Positions 23,495 through 31,946 of a stretch of DNA of 64,000 nucleotides are shown one piece after another. A program made the position numbers and the translations under genes. The notes beneath the pieces are model-generated. The model was not told where the DNA came from, made no database searches, and saw nothing but the letters and a program-made list of their open reading frames with translations. The number at the start of each line of letters is the position of its first letter. The first letter of the stretch is position 1. The DNA is taken from the NCBI GenBank assembly GCA_036794825.1, contig DAIRGA010000023.1:20368-84367 (forward strand). Direction: 5' to 3'. This DNA comes from RZYY01 sp036794825. Its GTDB lineage: Bacteria; Bacteroidota; Bacteroidia; Bacteroidales; 4484-276.

Positions 23495-25375
23495 GTGAGC
23501 TTAAACGCAATAGGACAGGATATTTTCGATACTCTCAATTTGCAGGGGATTGAAATCTTTAGCCAGCGCTACGAAAAGATTTTACCTCAAAAACTGGTTA
23601 CCGTAGATTCGGCCGTCCTTGCCGACTATTTCGCATCCAACCTGGCAGATCTGATCGCCGGGGTCACACCGCTTTTTGTAAAAAGTTATTCGCCCGGCGG
23701 CCTGGCATCGGTAAGTTTCAGGGGGCCTGCAGCATCTCATACACATCTGATCTGGAATGGCATCAATCTGAACTCACCCATGTCAGGGCAAACAGATCTC
23801 TCGCTGATTCCGATATTTTTTATTGACAAGGTGAGCATTTCCGGTGGAACCTCATCAAGCAATACGGCACATACAGGTTTGGGTGGTAATATTATCATGA
23901 AAACCGAAGCCGACTTTCATAACAAGCTTGCAATTGATCTGGCTCAGGAAATAGGGAGTTTTGAAACCTTCCGGACTTTTGGCAAAGTCAACCTGGGTAA
24001 CCGTATTTTTCAATCCTCAACGAGGTTTCTGATGGCAAATTCAGAGAACAAATTCTCTTACCCCGACAATTCGGTCAGCGCGGAGAATCCACCAATGAAA
24101 ACCCGGACAGGTGCATCTTACCATCAAAAAGGACTACTTCAGGAATTCAACTTTAGCGCAGGCTTGCATTCGATGCTTTATGCAAAACTCTGGATCCAGG
24201 ATGACCGGCGTGGAATACCTTCAAATATCGTGGCAAATAATATCCCTGAAAACGAGGAACTTAATGATCAGTCAGTCAGATTTATACTGGGTTTTGAAAG
24301 GAAGAACCATAATTCAGGACTAATCATTCAAACCAGCATGCTTAACAACCTGATGAATTATCAAAACATCCTGGCAGGCATCAATACCGATAATCGCACT
24401 CTTTCGTCCTACAATATTGTCAATTACTCATTTCAGGGTATTAAAAATCTGAGTCTGGCGGCTGGTGGTGGAATTAATTATCACAAAGCAGCCTCAGAGA
24501 ATTATGAAAAAACACAAACACGGCAAGAATTAAATATCAACGGATCAATTAATTATAATCTAGAAGATAAAGTTTTATTACAACTAAGCCTGAGGCAGGA
24601 TTTTATAGACCAGAATTTTGCTCCCTTCATACCATCTTTTGGATTCAGTTACCGAATCAGGAAAGCCTCGCCATTTCTTCTAAAAGGATCAATGTCGAGG
24701 GCATTTAAATCACCCTCACTCAACGATTTGTACTGGGTCCCAGGTGGAAATCCTGGCCTTACCGAAGAGAGGGGTAAAAACTATGAACTTGGTGCAAGTT
24801 TAAGTAAATCAATAAAAAATACTTTAGTAACAGCCTCAATAACAGGTTTTTATGCCGACATCAGCAATTGGATTACCTGGCAACCTGATTCCCTGTTCAG
24901 TTACTGGCGGCCATTCAACCTCAGGCATGTTGTGAGCCGGGGATTGGAATTTGATGGGAACCTGGCTTCAACCATTAAACAGGTTTCATGGAATTATCAG
25001 TTAAAGTCAACATTTACACTGGCCGAAAACATTGCCGGGTCTGCCAATGATGAATTTTCAGAAAGAAGGCAACTGGTTTATATGCCAGGCATTGTCGTCA
25101 ATCAATCCCTCAGGATAACCTGGATGGGTTTTTCGGGCAACTACACGCTTAACTACACCGACAAGAGGTACACCACTACTGACAATTCTCGCTATCTGCC
25201 CGGTTATTTAGTTCAGGACATCGCTTTGTCGAAAACTATTTCATTGTCCAGATCTGCGTTTCGCATGCAACTGAAGGTGAACAACCTGGCAAATAAGTAT
25301 TACCAGGTGATTGCCTGGCAACCGATGCCAGGACGCAACTTCAGTTTCTCGCTTCAATACAGGTTCAACAAATAA
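23495..25375 (+). CDS. btuB: TonB-dependent cobalamin receptor (BtuB-type)
   Basis: Outer-membrane receptor for vitamin B12, assigned from the riboswitch upstream and the BtuG-like gene downstream. From the GTG at 23495 it is 626 residues: plug domain (~30-150, with YSPGGLASVSFRGPAASHTH) and a 22-strand-type barrel ending SFSLQYRFNK with a terminal aromatic strand. The frame stays open upstream to a TAA at 23444. The codons from 23453 encode a perfect signal peptide (VIKALVIISLVLAVSLNAIG then Q), yet no ATG, GTG or TTG opens it; ATA at 23453 stands where ATG would be expected. Coding therefore probably begins near 23453. No DUF4198-type carboxypeptidase domain is seen at the N-terminus. Confidence 0.9.
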   Translation: MSLNAIGQDIFDTLNLQGIEIFSQRYEKILPQKLVTVDSAVLADYFASNLADLIAGVTPLFVKSYSPGGLASVSFRGPAASHTHLIWNGINLNSPMSGQTDLSLIPIFFIDKVSISGGTSSSNTAHTGLGGNIIMKTEADFHNKLAIDLAQEIGSFETFRTFGKVNLGNRIFQSSTRFLMANSENKFSYPDNSVSAENPPMKTRTGASYHQKGLLQEFNFSAGLHSMLYAKLWIQDDRRGIPSNIVANNIPENEELNDQSVRFILGFERKNHNSGLIIQTSMLNNLMNYQNILAGINTDNRTLSSYNIVNYSFQGIKNLSLAAGGGINYHKAASENYEKTQTRQELNINGSINYNLEDKVLLQLSLRQDFIDQNFAPFIPSFGFSYRIRKASPFLLKGSMSRAFKSPSLNDLYWVPGGNPGLTEERGKNYELGASLSKSIKNTLVTASITGFYADISNWITWQPDSLFSYWRPFNLRHVVSRGLEFDGNLASTIKQVSWNYQLKSTFTLAENIAGSANDEFSERRQLVYMPGIVVNQSLRITWMGFSGNYTLNYTDKRYTTTDNSRYLPGYLVQDIALSKTISLSRSAFRMQLKVNNLANKYYQVIAWQPMPGRNFSFSLQYRFNK

Positions 25376-25416
25376 TACTTTTTAAAGCTATACAAATGAA
25401 TTTCAATCTTTTATCA

Positions 25417-26508
25417 ATGAAGAATTTTACTTTTAAAAAACGAAATCGTGTTGTTTTCAGACTGGTTTTATTCCTTTTTGCCGGTACTTTGATTGGGTCT
25501 TGTGAAGATGAATTTGGCGAAGTGAACAAAACCAAGAGCATGTTTCAGGATGGTACCGGCGTTTTCATCATTAATGAAGGGAATTATGGCGCCGGTAATG
25601 GCTCACTGTCATTTCTTAATTTCGACAGCCTGAAAATCTACAACGGCGTTTTCCAAATGGCCAACAACCGCCCGCTTGGTGACGTCCCCTACTCCATGAC
25701 CATCATGAATGATAAAGCGTGGGTGGTGGTGAACAATTCCGGAAAAATCGAGATCATTAACCTGACCGACATGAAATCTACCGATACATTGACGGGGTTT
25801 GTTTCGCCCAGGTATGTGCTTCCGTTAAGCAGGCAAAAGGTTTACATCAGTGATTTCTACAGCGATAAAGTCGCTGTCGTAAACCCGCAAACACTGCAGG
25901 TCACCCGTCAAATTTCGATTGGAAGATGCTCGGAACAAATGCTCTTAGCCGAAAACAAGGTGTTTGTGGCTTTCTGGTCCAACTTCCCCTACCCCTCGCT
26001 GGAAAACAACCAATTACTGGTTATTAACGCAGAAACAGACGCCCTTTCAGATTCTATCCAGGTTGGTAAAGAACCCAATTCAATGGTTCTGGATAAAAAC
26101 GGTAAGATCTGGGTACTTTGCAGCGGAGGTTTTATGGGTGATGAATTCCCCACGCTATGGCAGATAGATCCAAATTCTCATGAAATCCTGAAGAAACTTA
26201 CCTTTCCTGACATTTACACCTCTCCCACCCACCTTTGTAAAAACCAAGCCGGGGATTCGCTCTTTTTTCTCAGTCTGGATATATATGGAATGCACGTCAA
26301 TGCTGCGAATCTGCCTGAAACGCCCATTCTGCAAAGTGAAGGCAGATACTACTACAGCCTTGCCGTTGCTCCGGGTACTTCAGATATATTGTTGAGCGAT
26401 GCAATTGATTATCAGCAACAAGGGATTATCTATCATTACTCGGCTCATGGAACTTTGAAAGGCAGCTACCAGGCAGGTATCATTCCGGGAAATTTCACAT
26501 TTAATTAG
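25417..26508 (+). CDS. BtuG-like surface lipoprotein (YncE/DUF5074 beta-propeller)
   Basis: Predicted surface-exposed lipoprotein that captures cobalamin and passes it to BtuB. Starting at MKNFTFKKRN (25417) it has a signal peptide with lipobox LIGSC and a mature Cys. Seven repeated segments follow (e.g. GVFIINEGNYGAGNGSLSFL, PRYVLPLSRQKVYISDFYSD, PNSMVLDKNGKIWVLCSGG), matching the DUF5074/YncE seven-bladed propeller of BtuG. An ATG seven codons upstream (25396) is equally possible. It is 20-40 nt after btuB and under the same riboswitch. Confidence 0.88.
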   Translation: MKNFTFKKRNRVVFRLVLFLFAGTLIGSCEDEFGEVNKTKSMFQDGTGVFIINEGNYGAGNGSLSFLNFDSLKIYNGVFQMANNRPLGDVPYSMTIMNDKAWVVVNNSGKIEIINLTDMKSTDTLTGFVSPRYVLPLSRQKVYISDFYSDKVAVVNPQTLQVTRQISIGRCSEQMLLAENKVFVAFWSNFPYPSLENNQLLVINAETDALSDSIQVGKEPNSMVLDKNGKIWVLCSGGFMGDEFPTLWQIDPNSHEILKKLTFPDIYTSPTHLCKNQAGDSLFFLSLDIYGMHVNAANLPETPILQSEGRYYYSLAVAPGTSDILLSDAIDYQQQGIIYHYSAHGTLKGSYQAGIIPGNFTFN

Positions 26509-26538
26509 TTTGTTTGTCCAAATCACTTTATAGTTTTG
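26509..26538 (+). promoter_or_regulatory. ridA promoter
   Basis: TTTG at 26509-26512, 18 nt, TAGTTTTG at 26531-26538: both elements of the Bacteroidota consensus. The 5' UTR to ridA would be about 150 nt. Confidence 0.55.
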
Positions 26539-26695
26539 TACCTAAAAAATTGATAGCGTGTACTCTACATTACATTAATCATAATTAAAGCTGCTTACAA
26601 AACATCCTATCCGATCACCACTCTTGATTGGCAGTGGACAATTGATTTTGTTGTTCCATATCAAAATTTAAGTTCACTATAAGAAAATCTGAACC

Positions 26696-27067
26696 ATGAA
26701 AATCATCACCTCTACCAAAATTCCTCCCGCAAACGGCCACTACTCACCATGCATTGAGCACAACGGCACACTCTACATTTCAGGACAGTTGCCAGTTGAT
26801 CCCTCAACAAAACAAATCCCCGATGGCATCGAGGCACAAACCAAATTGGTACTTGAAAAAATTGATTTGATCCTGACCGAAGCCGGAAGCTCGCGGGAGA
26901 AGGTAATCCAGATGCGGATTTACATTTCCGATATTGCTCTGTGGGACAAAGTGAACGAGGTTTACACGCAGTTTTTCGGAGCGCACAAACCGGTGAGATG
27001 CGTGGTTCCCGTTGGCGAACTTCACTACGGTTGCCTGATTGAAGCGGAGTGTGTGGCAAGTATTTGA
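26696..27067 (+). CDS. ridA: RidA family enamine/imine deaminase
   Basis: Hydrolyses reactive 2-aminoacrylate-type enamines from PLP enzymes. The 123-residue protein has the family core: LYISGQLPVDPSTKQIPDGI, TKLVLEKIDLILTEAGSS, YISDIALWDKVNEVYTQFF and a C-terminal PVRCVVPVGELHYGCLIEAE. The Arg of PxR (R104 region) and the terminal Glu expected for activity are present. It is intact, unlike the second copy at 27973-28275. Confidence 0.93.
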   Translation: MKIITSTKIPPANGHYSPCIEHNGTLYISGQLPVDPSTKQIPDGIEAQTKLVLEKIDLILTEAGSSREKVIQMRIYISDIALWDKVNEVYTQFFGAHKPVRCVVPVGELHYGCLIEAECVASI

Positions 27068-27194
27068 GCGGTTGACATTGAATTGGTAGCTTGAAAGCAA
27101 AGTTGTAATTGAAATCACTATCAAACAGAATTTAAAATCAACAGTTTAATAGGTCAGATTGGTTGAAAAACTTATGCATACGGCATAAAACCTG

Positions 27195-27521
27195 TCAGGC
27201 AAGTTTTACAAAGTTCCCTTCCAGTTTTACATTGAAGTTAATCTCGGCTTTCAATGCATTGAAAACCCTAATTATCGTGTGAATGGTTGCACTGTTGGCG
27301 CTACTTTCAAGTTTCGAAATTTGAGCCTTTTTTACCCCAACCAGGCGCCCGAGTTCTTCCTGTGTCATGTTTTGCTGCTGTCTGGCAGTTTTAATCATTT
27401 TGCCCAACACGTCCATACGAAGCTCGTATTCGTACTCGTCGCGTTCCGTAGTTCCAACTTTGCCGATGTACTTGTCTTTCATCTCATCAAGCGTGTATGT
27501 CTTTAATTCTTTAGTTGCCAT
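27195..27521 (-). CDS. HigA-like XRE-family antitoxin
   Basis: 108-residue DNA-binding antitoxin. The helix-turn-helix lies at about residues 45-85 (LGKMIKTARQQQNMTQEELG, then VGVKKAQISKLESS). The N-terminal 40 residues are charged and probably bind the toxin. It lies 4 nt downstream of the toxin gene, the toxin-first order typical of HigBA. It should repress its own promoter, possibly through the inverted repeat at 27906-27923. Confidence 0.88.
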   Translation of the reverse strand: MATKELKTYTLDEMKDKYIGKVGTTERDEYEYELRMDVLGKMIKTARQQQNMTQEELGRLVGVKKAQISKLESSANSATIHTIIRVFNALKAEINFNVKLEGNFVKLA

Positions 27522-27525
27522 AAGG

Positions 27526-27867
27526 TTACATTGTTTCTTTGTTGTTGAAATATTTTTCTCTGAGACTTACTGCACGAACAATTTCATTTGCCGGAACTTT
27601 GTCAACTTTTTTAATAACACCATGTGTTGCTACCACGAGGGTTTGTTTATTATCGGATTTGTCCCAAAAAGCTAAAAGTCTGATTTGAAGGCCGGCGAAT
27701 TTGGCTCGAAACTCCCAAATGTCATTGTGTAGTTTTTTAAAAAGCTTTGGATCATTTGTCTGTTCGGCAAGATCAATACTGTAAAAGATTTTCCTTATTG
27801 TCTTTGCGTCCAGTCCTGAAATAAACCTGTCCGCTTCTTCCAAAAATATCGACTCAAAATATCTCAT
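27526..27867 (-). CDS. HigB/RelE-like toxin (Gp49 type)
   Basis: 113-residue basic toxin of the RelE/ParE superfamily, phage Gp49-like group (PF05973). It has ADRFISGLDAKTIRKIFYSI, the KKLHNDIWEFRAKFAGLQIR strand and LLAFWDKSDNKQTLVVATHG. Such proteins usually cleave ribosome-bound mRNA. The gene precedes its antitoxin and its promoter is at 27892-27899. The pair sits between two ridA copies, which suggests the module was inserted or caught in a local duplication. Confidence 0.88.
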   Translation of the reverse strand: MRYFESIFLEEADRFISGLDAKTIRKIFYSIDLAEQTNDPKLFKKLHNDIWEFRAKFAGLQIRLLAFWDKSDNKQTLVVATHGVIKKVDKVPANEIVRAVSLREKYFNNKETM

Positions 27868-27891
27868 ACGGTATTTTCTTGTTTAACGCCG

Positions 27892-27923
27892 CAAAGATAA
27901 AATTAGTTTCCAAAATTAGAAAC
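27892..27923 (-). promoter_or_regulatory. Toxin-antitoxin promoter and operator
   Basis: TATCTTTG (minus strand, 27892-27899) is an exact TAnnTTTG box 25 nt before the toxin ATG. Immediately upstream GTTTC-N8-GAAAC (27906-27923) forms an inverted repeat in the promoter region, a plausible HigA operator. Confidence 0.5.
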
Positions 27924-27972
27924 AATATTTTTCAAAATGTTCGTAGAGATCACTTTTTAAGCTATTCTATAA

Positions 27973-28275
27973 TGCACGCTCTACATTTCGGGGCAATTGC
28001 CGGTTGATCCTGACACAAAACAAATCCCTGCCGGCATCAAATCACAAACGCAACTGGTGCTCGAAAAAATTGATCTGATTTTAAAAGAAGCCGGAAGCTC
28101 ACGGGAGTCGGTAATCCAGATGCGGATTTACCTTTCCGATATTGCATTGTAGGACAAAGTGAATGAGGTTTACACGCAGTTTTTCGGAGCATACAAACCG
28201 GTACGGTGCGTGGTTAAGGTTGGCGAACTTCACTATGGCTGCCTGATTGAAGCGGAGTGTGTGGTTCATATTTAG
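27973..28275 (+). pseudogene. Decayed second ridA copy
   Basis: In-frame similarity to ridA from its LYISGQLPVDP segment (LHFGAI-type start, CTCTACATTTCGGGGCAATT) through KQIPAGIKSQTQLVLEKIDL to the C-terminus VGELHYGCLIEAECVVHI and TAG at 28273. The first ~20 codons are missing, and the Trp codon in ALWDKVNEVY has become TAG at 28150-28152. Nucleotide identity to the intact copy is high along the whole stretch, so the duplication is fairly recent. Confidence 0.88.
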
Positions 28276-28564
28276 TTGACGACGCAGTACTGCGGATTAT
28301 AAAAGAAATGGAAGGAAATCATCGGATCTTTACAATCAACCGATAGTTTACTTTTATCATTAAGCTTAATGGTCATAGTTTTAAACCTACGCAGGATATA
28401 ATGAGTTAGATTTTGGTGATATTTTGCAATATCCGATTTTGCGAGGACATTGAAACCACCACATCTGCTGAATCTCCCTATTTCATTAAATTATTCAAAA
28501 TCAATATTTTTGAGATTTGTTGCCTGATTAAATCAGGTTTTACAAGCATCTTCGGGATCTAAAA
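28276..28564. other. Intergenic region with two short palindromes
   Basis: No coding frame that I can support. It contains the 12-bp palindrome CGCAGTACTGCG (28282-28293) and the hairpin CCTGAT-TAA-ATCAGG followed by TTTT (28523-28541), which may terminate transcription on the plus strand or, less well, after the kinase gene on the minus strand. Confidence 0.4.
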
Positions 28565-29764
28565 CTAATCGGCCGTGGAATCCACTAAAGGTATTGAAAA
28601 AGAGAATCTGCTTCCTTTTCCTGGTTCGCTCTCCACCCTGATTTTCCCACCGTGTTTCTCAACGAATTCTTTACAAAGCAACAACCCTAAACCAGAACCC
28701 TTCTCGTTTTCCGTGCCTGGTTTAGAAAGGCTTTTATCAATTCTGAAAAGCCTATCAACAGCTTCAGCGCTCATTCCAACTCCATTGTCGGAAACCGATA
28801 CTTCCACCCAATCCTTTTTCAGAGAAGCCTCCACCTTGACTGATCCATTCTTGTGAGTAAATTTTACGGCGTTGGAAATCAGATTTCTGATCACCGAGCT
28901 AATCATTTTTTCATCAGCTGTGACAATGATATCGTGAGGTACCATGCTTAGCAATGAGATACTTTTTTGGCTTGCATTGGATCTTAAACTTCTTATTTCA
29001 TGATTTATCAGATTATTGATAGACAATGATTTGGGCATAAAAGGAAAACTATTCTGCTGGGTTTTAGCCCAGTCAAGGAGATTATCCAGCAAACTTATGG
29101 TTTGCCTGGCCGATGAATTGATAATACTGGCGTATTCAAGGATTACGTCAGAATCAGTGTTAAGTGCTTCGATTTTCAAAAGCTCGGAAAATCCCAAAAT
29201 TGCGTTGAAAGGGCTTTTAAGGTCATGAGCAATAATAGAAAAGAATTTATCTTTCGTTGCGTTGAGCTCTTTCAATTGGTTTGCCTGCTCTAAAATCTGA
29301 GATTCAAATTGCTTACGTTCAGTGATATCGCGGGTTACGCCAAGGATTAACACCTTATCAAAATCACTTCCGGAAATGGGATAAGTGATAACTTCGGTGT
29401 TCAGAATAGTGCCGTCTTTGCGGTAATAATCAATCTCTCCGCGAAAACTTTTCAAAGGTAATCCGGCTTCGAAAGCGGCAATTTGTTCCTGGAAATACCG
29501 TATAGATATGGCCAAGGACTCAGGTGTAAGTATCTGATCTATTGGCTGATTCATTGCCTCTTCAACGGTAAGTCCCCGCACTCTCTCAACGGCCTGACTA
29601 ATGTAGCTAATTGTGCCGTCAAGCTTTTGAGTCCAGATGACATCGTTAGCATGTTCTGCTATTAACCGGTATCGTTCTTCTTTGATTTGCAATTCACTGT
29701 ATGCTTTTCGGAGCTGCTCAATTTCTTTCTCCAGCATTTCCCTGGTATTTTCCAGTTTAATCAT
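28565..29764 (-). CDS. PAS-domain sensor histidine kinase
   Basis: Cytosolic two-component kinase of 399 residues. Residues 1-35 form a coiled coil, followed by one PAS domain (~30-150: RYRLIAEHANDVIWTQKLDG ... GVTRDITERKQ). HisKA has His180 in FFSIIAHDLKSPFNAILGF, and the HATPase domain has NLISNAVKF, DNGVGM and GSGLGLLLCKEF. No membrane segment is present. No response regulator adjoins it, so the partner is unknown. A TAnnTTTG box lies far upstream at 30142. Confidence 0.92.
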   Translation of the reverse strand: MIKLENTREMLEKEIEQLRKAYSELQIKEERYRLIAEHANDVIWTQKLDGTISYISQAVERVRGLTVEEAMNQPIDQILTPESLAISIRYFQEQIAAFEAGLPLKSFRGEIDYYRKDGTILNTEVITYPISGSDFDKVLILGVTRDITERKQFESQILEQANQLKELNATKDKFFSIIAHDLKSPFNAILGFSELLKIEALNTDSDVILEYASIINSSARQTISLLDNLLDWAKTQQNSFPFMPKSLSINNLINHEIRSLRSNASQKSISLLSMVPHDIIVTADEKMISSVIRNLISNAVKFTHKNGSVKVEASLKKDWVEVSVSDNGVGMSAEAVDRLFRIDKSLSKPGTENEKGSGLGLLLCKEFVEKHGGKIRVESEPGKGSRFSFSIPLVDSTAD

Positions 29765-30423
29765 AATGTTTAGTCTTGGGTTAAAAGGTACTCTATTAAT
29801 CGAATTTCATAAAGTTTGAGATAAATCCCGTTCGTTAACAACTGAAATTCAGCAAATATCAACAAGGACTTTTTACTATTCAGGTGTAAATTACTATTTA
29901 AAGTGGCTTGCAATAATAACTCAGCTTCGGTTGCCACATAAAACACATGTCAATAGGGGTAATGTTTTGTGGCTAAAGGATACACTATAGCCTAAGCGCT
30001 AAAAACCTGGGGAAAAGACAGAAATGGTTCCGCAAACCGGATGCAAGTACCAAAAAGAAGAATACGAGCTTAAGTACCAAATATTTAGTCTTGAAGAGCC
30101 GTATCATATTGATTTCGTGCATTACTTCTCTTAATTACCGACAAAGATAAATTGTTTTCAAGAAAATGCATGGATATGTAAAAAGTTTTTTATTTGCATA
30201 GAATTGACAGACTACTGGGGTTCGATTTTTTTAAAGGAGTTGAAAAAAACAGCAATTCTTTAAATTTTAAAATTCTGCCCAATAATTCGGATAAAATGAT
30301 TCGTTTCTGCTGTTAAACCTTTATCTGGCTTCTGACAATAGTATACCTTCAATACAGATCGCGGGACAATGCAATCGCTTTTTTTGTTCGTTCAAAATGC
30401 CTTAATTTGCTGGCAAAAAGATA
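29765..30423. other. Long intergenic region between divergent genes
   Basis: 659 nt without a supportable gene. On the minus strand TATCTTTG at 30142-30149 could start the kinase transcript with a ~370-nt leader. An imperfect hairpin (CCAC...AAAACA / TGTTTT..GTGG) lies around 29934-29972. The rest is AT-rich with no repeats or RNA families I recognise. Confidence 0.5.
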
Positions 30424-31743
30424 ATGATGAAAAAATCAGCAGGAGTTATAGTCCTGATCATAATTTTGACGTGCTCCAAAGCGCAAAACCCCATCTCCCC
30501 TCCCGGTGTTTACCTTGCCGACCCGACTGCAAGGGTTTGGAAAGATGGCCAACTTTACATTTATGGCTCGGTGGATGAGAGCTGCGATTATTACTGCTCT
30601 CACCGCCACCACGCTTTGGTGACCAATGATGTGCTGAATTGGCAGTTGGTGGAGAACATTTTTACATCCAAAGGCGAAGGCGATGGCGTGCCTTACAACG
30701 AAACTGTTCTTTTTGCTCCATCAGCAGCATACAAAGACGGTATCTATTATATGTATTACTGCCAGCCCGACCGCGAATTTGCCGAAGGCGTGGCTACCTC
30801 AGCAAGTCCAACCGGACCATTTACCGGCGGTGTACCGATTGACCTGAAAGGTTACAACCAAATTGATCCGGACGTTTTTATTGATGATGATGGCACAGCC
30901 TATTATCTCTGGGGACAGTTCACATTGAAAATGGCCGTCATGAAATCCAACATGATAGAGCTCCGGATGGAAACCGTCAAAGACAGCATCCTGACTGAAG
31001 GCGGGCATCATTTCCATGAAGGCGCGTTCATGGCCAAAATCAATGACCTTTATTACCTGGTGTATGCCGACATCAGCCGGGGTAATATTCCAACCTGTCT
31101 GGGTTATGCCACTTCAAAATCTCCTTTCGGACCTTACACTTACCGCGGCGTCATTATTGATAACAACCACAGCAACCCGCGCAACTGGAACAACCATGGG
31201 TCAATAGCCGAGTTCAACGGGCAGTGGTATGTGTTTTACCACCGTTCCACGCATGGCTGCAACAAAATGCGCAAGGCCTGCTTGGAACCCATCGAAATCT
31301 TCGCCGATGGTTCTATCCCCGAAGTGCAAATGACTTCGCAGGGTGCCGGACCACCCCTCATTGCTACTCAAAAAATCGAAGCAGAATGGGCCTGTATTCT
31401 CAACGGAAACATTCGTATTGAACAGTTTGATCCGCACAACGAAAAACTCACCCAAATTTACAGCGGTGACAAAGCAGCCTGGAAATATCTTGATTTCGGT
31501 GCAGGCGTGGATAACATTACATTCAGGATGAAAACCGGCAGCATGGGCGGCAGGATGGTGGTTTCGCTTGACAAGCCCTGGCATCGCCGGCTGGCAATCC
31601 TGGAAGTCAAACCGGAGGGACAAGATGAATGGCAAAACCTCACTTTTCCCATCGAATCAGCAAGAGGGGTGCATGCTTTGTGGCTACACTTCTATGGCGA
31701 GGATGGAGAAATGCTGGAGTTGGATTGGTTTACATTTAACTAA
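30424..31743 (+). CDS. Glycoside hydrolase family 43 with C-terminal CBM6-like module
   Basis: Secreted arabinofuranosidase/xylosidase-type enzyme acting on hemicellulose. The 439-residue protein has a signal peptide (MMKKSAGVIVLIIILTCSKA) and a five-bladed propeller with candidate residues Asp33 (LADPTARVWK), Asp150 (QIDPDVFIDDD) and Glu199 (HEGAFM). The C-terminal domain (~310-439) ends GVHALWLHFYGEDGEMLELD, a carbohydrate-binding CBM6 signature. There is no SusC/SusD pair nearby, so it is an orphan. Substrate is not deducible from sequence. Confidence 0.9.
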   Translation: MMKKSAGVIVLIIILTCSKAQNPISPPGVYLADPTARVWKDGQLYIYGSVDESCDYYCSHRHHALVTNDVLNWQLVENIFTSKGEGDGVPYNETVLFAPSAAYKDGIYYMYYCQPDREFAEGVATSASPTGPFTGGVPIDLKGYNQIDPDVFIDDDGTAYYLWGQFTLKMAVMKSNMIELRMETVKDSILTEGGHHFHEGAFMAKINDLYYLVYADISRGNIPTCLGYATSKSPFGPYTYRGVIIDNNHSNPRNWNNHGSIAEFNGQWYVFYHRSTHGCNKMRKACLEPIEIFADGSIPEVQMTSQGAGPPLIATQKIEAEWACILNGNIRIEQFDPHNEKLTQIYSGDKAAWKYLDFGAGVDNITFRMKTGSMGGRMVVSLDKPWHRRLAILEVKPEGQDEWQNLTFPIESARGVHALWLHFYGEDGEMLELDWFTFN

Positions 31744-31828
31744 TTTCCAAAACAGAAAGTTCAGAGAATTGGTTCAACCAAAATTGAGTGCGCACGTTTG
31801 TTCTAACCTTGTATTATTCATAAACTTA

Positions 31829-31893
31829 GAGGTAACGGGCTGAAGCCCGGTACCTCTCTATTTCTTCCTTTAACCCCGACCTTAAGGTCAGGG
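31829..31893. repeat. Pair of intergenic palindromes
   Basis: GAGGTA-A-CGGGCT-GA-AGCCCG-G-TACCTC (31829-31856) is a 28-nt hairpin with two 6-bp arms. CCCC-GACCTTAAGGTC-AGGG (31874-31893) contains a perfect 12-bp palindrome. Similar intergenic palindromes are dispersed in many Bacteroidota genomes. Either could also terminate transcription from both sides. Confidence 0.5.
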
Positions 31894-31946
31894 TAAAACA
31901 ATTTGTTGTTATTCAAATCTGTGCTATGATCAATGGATTTTTCAGG

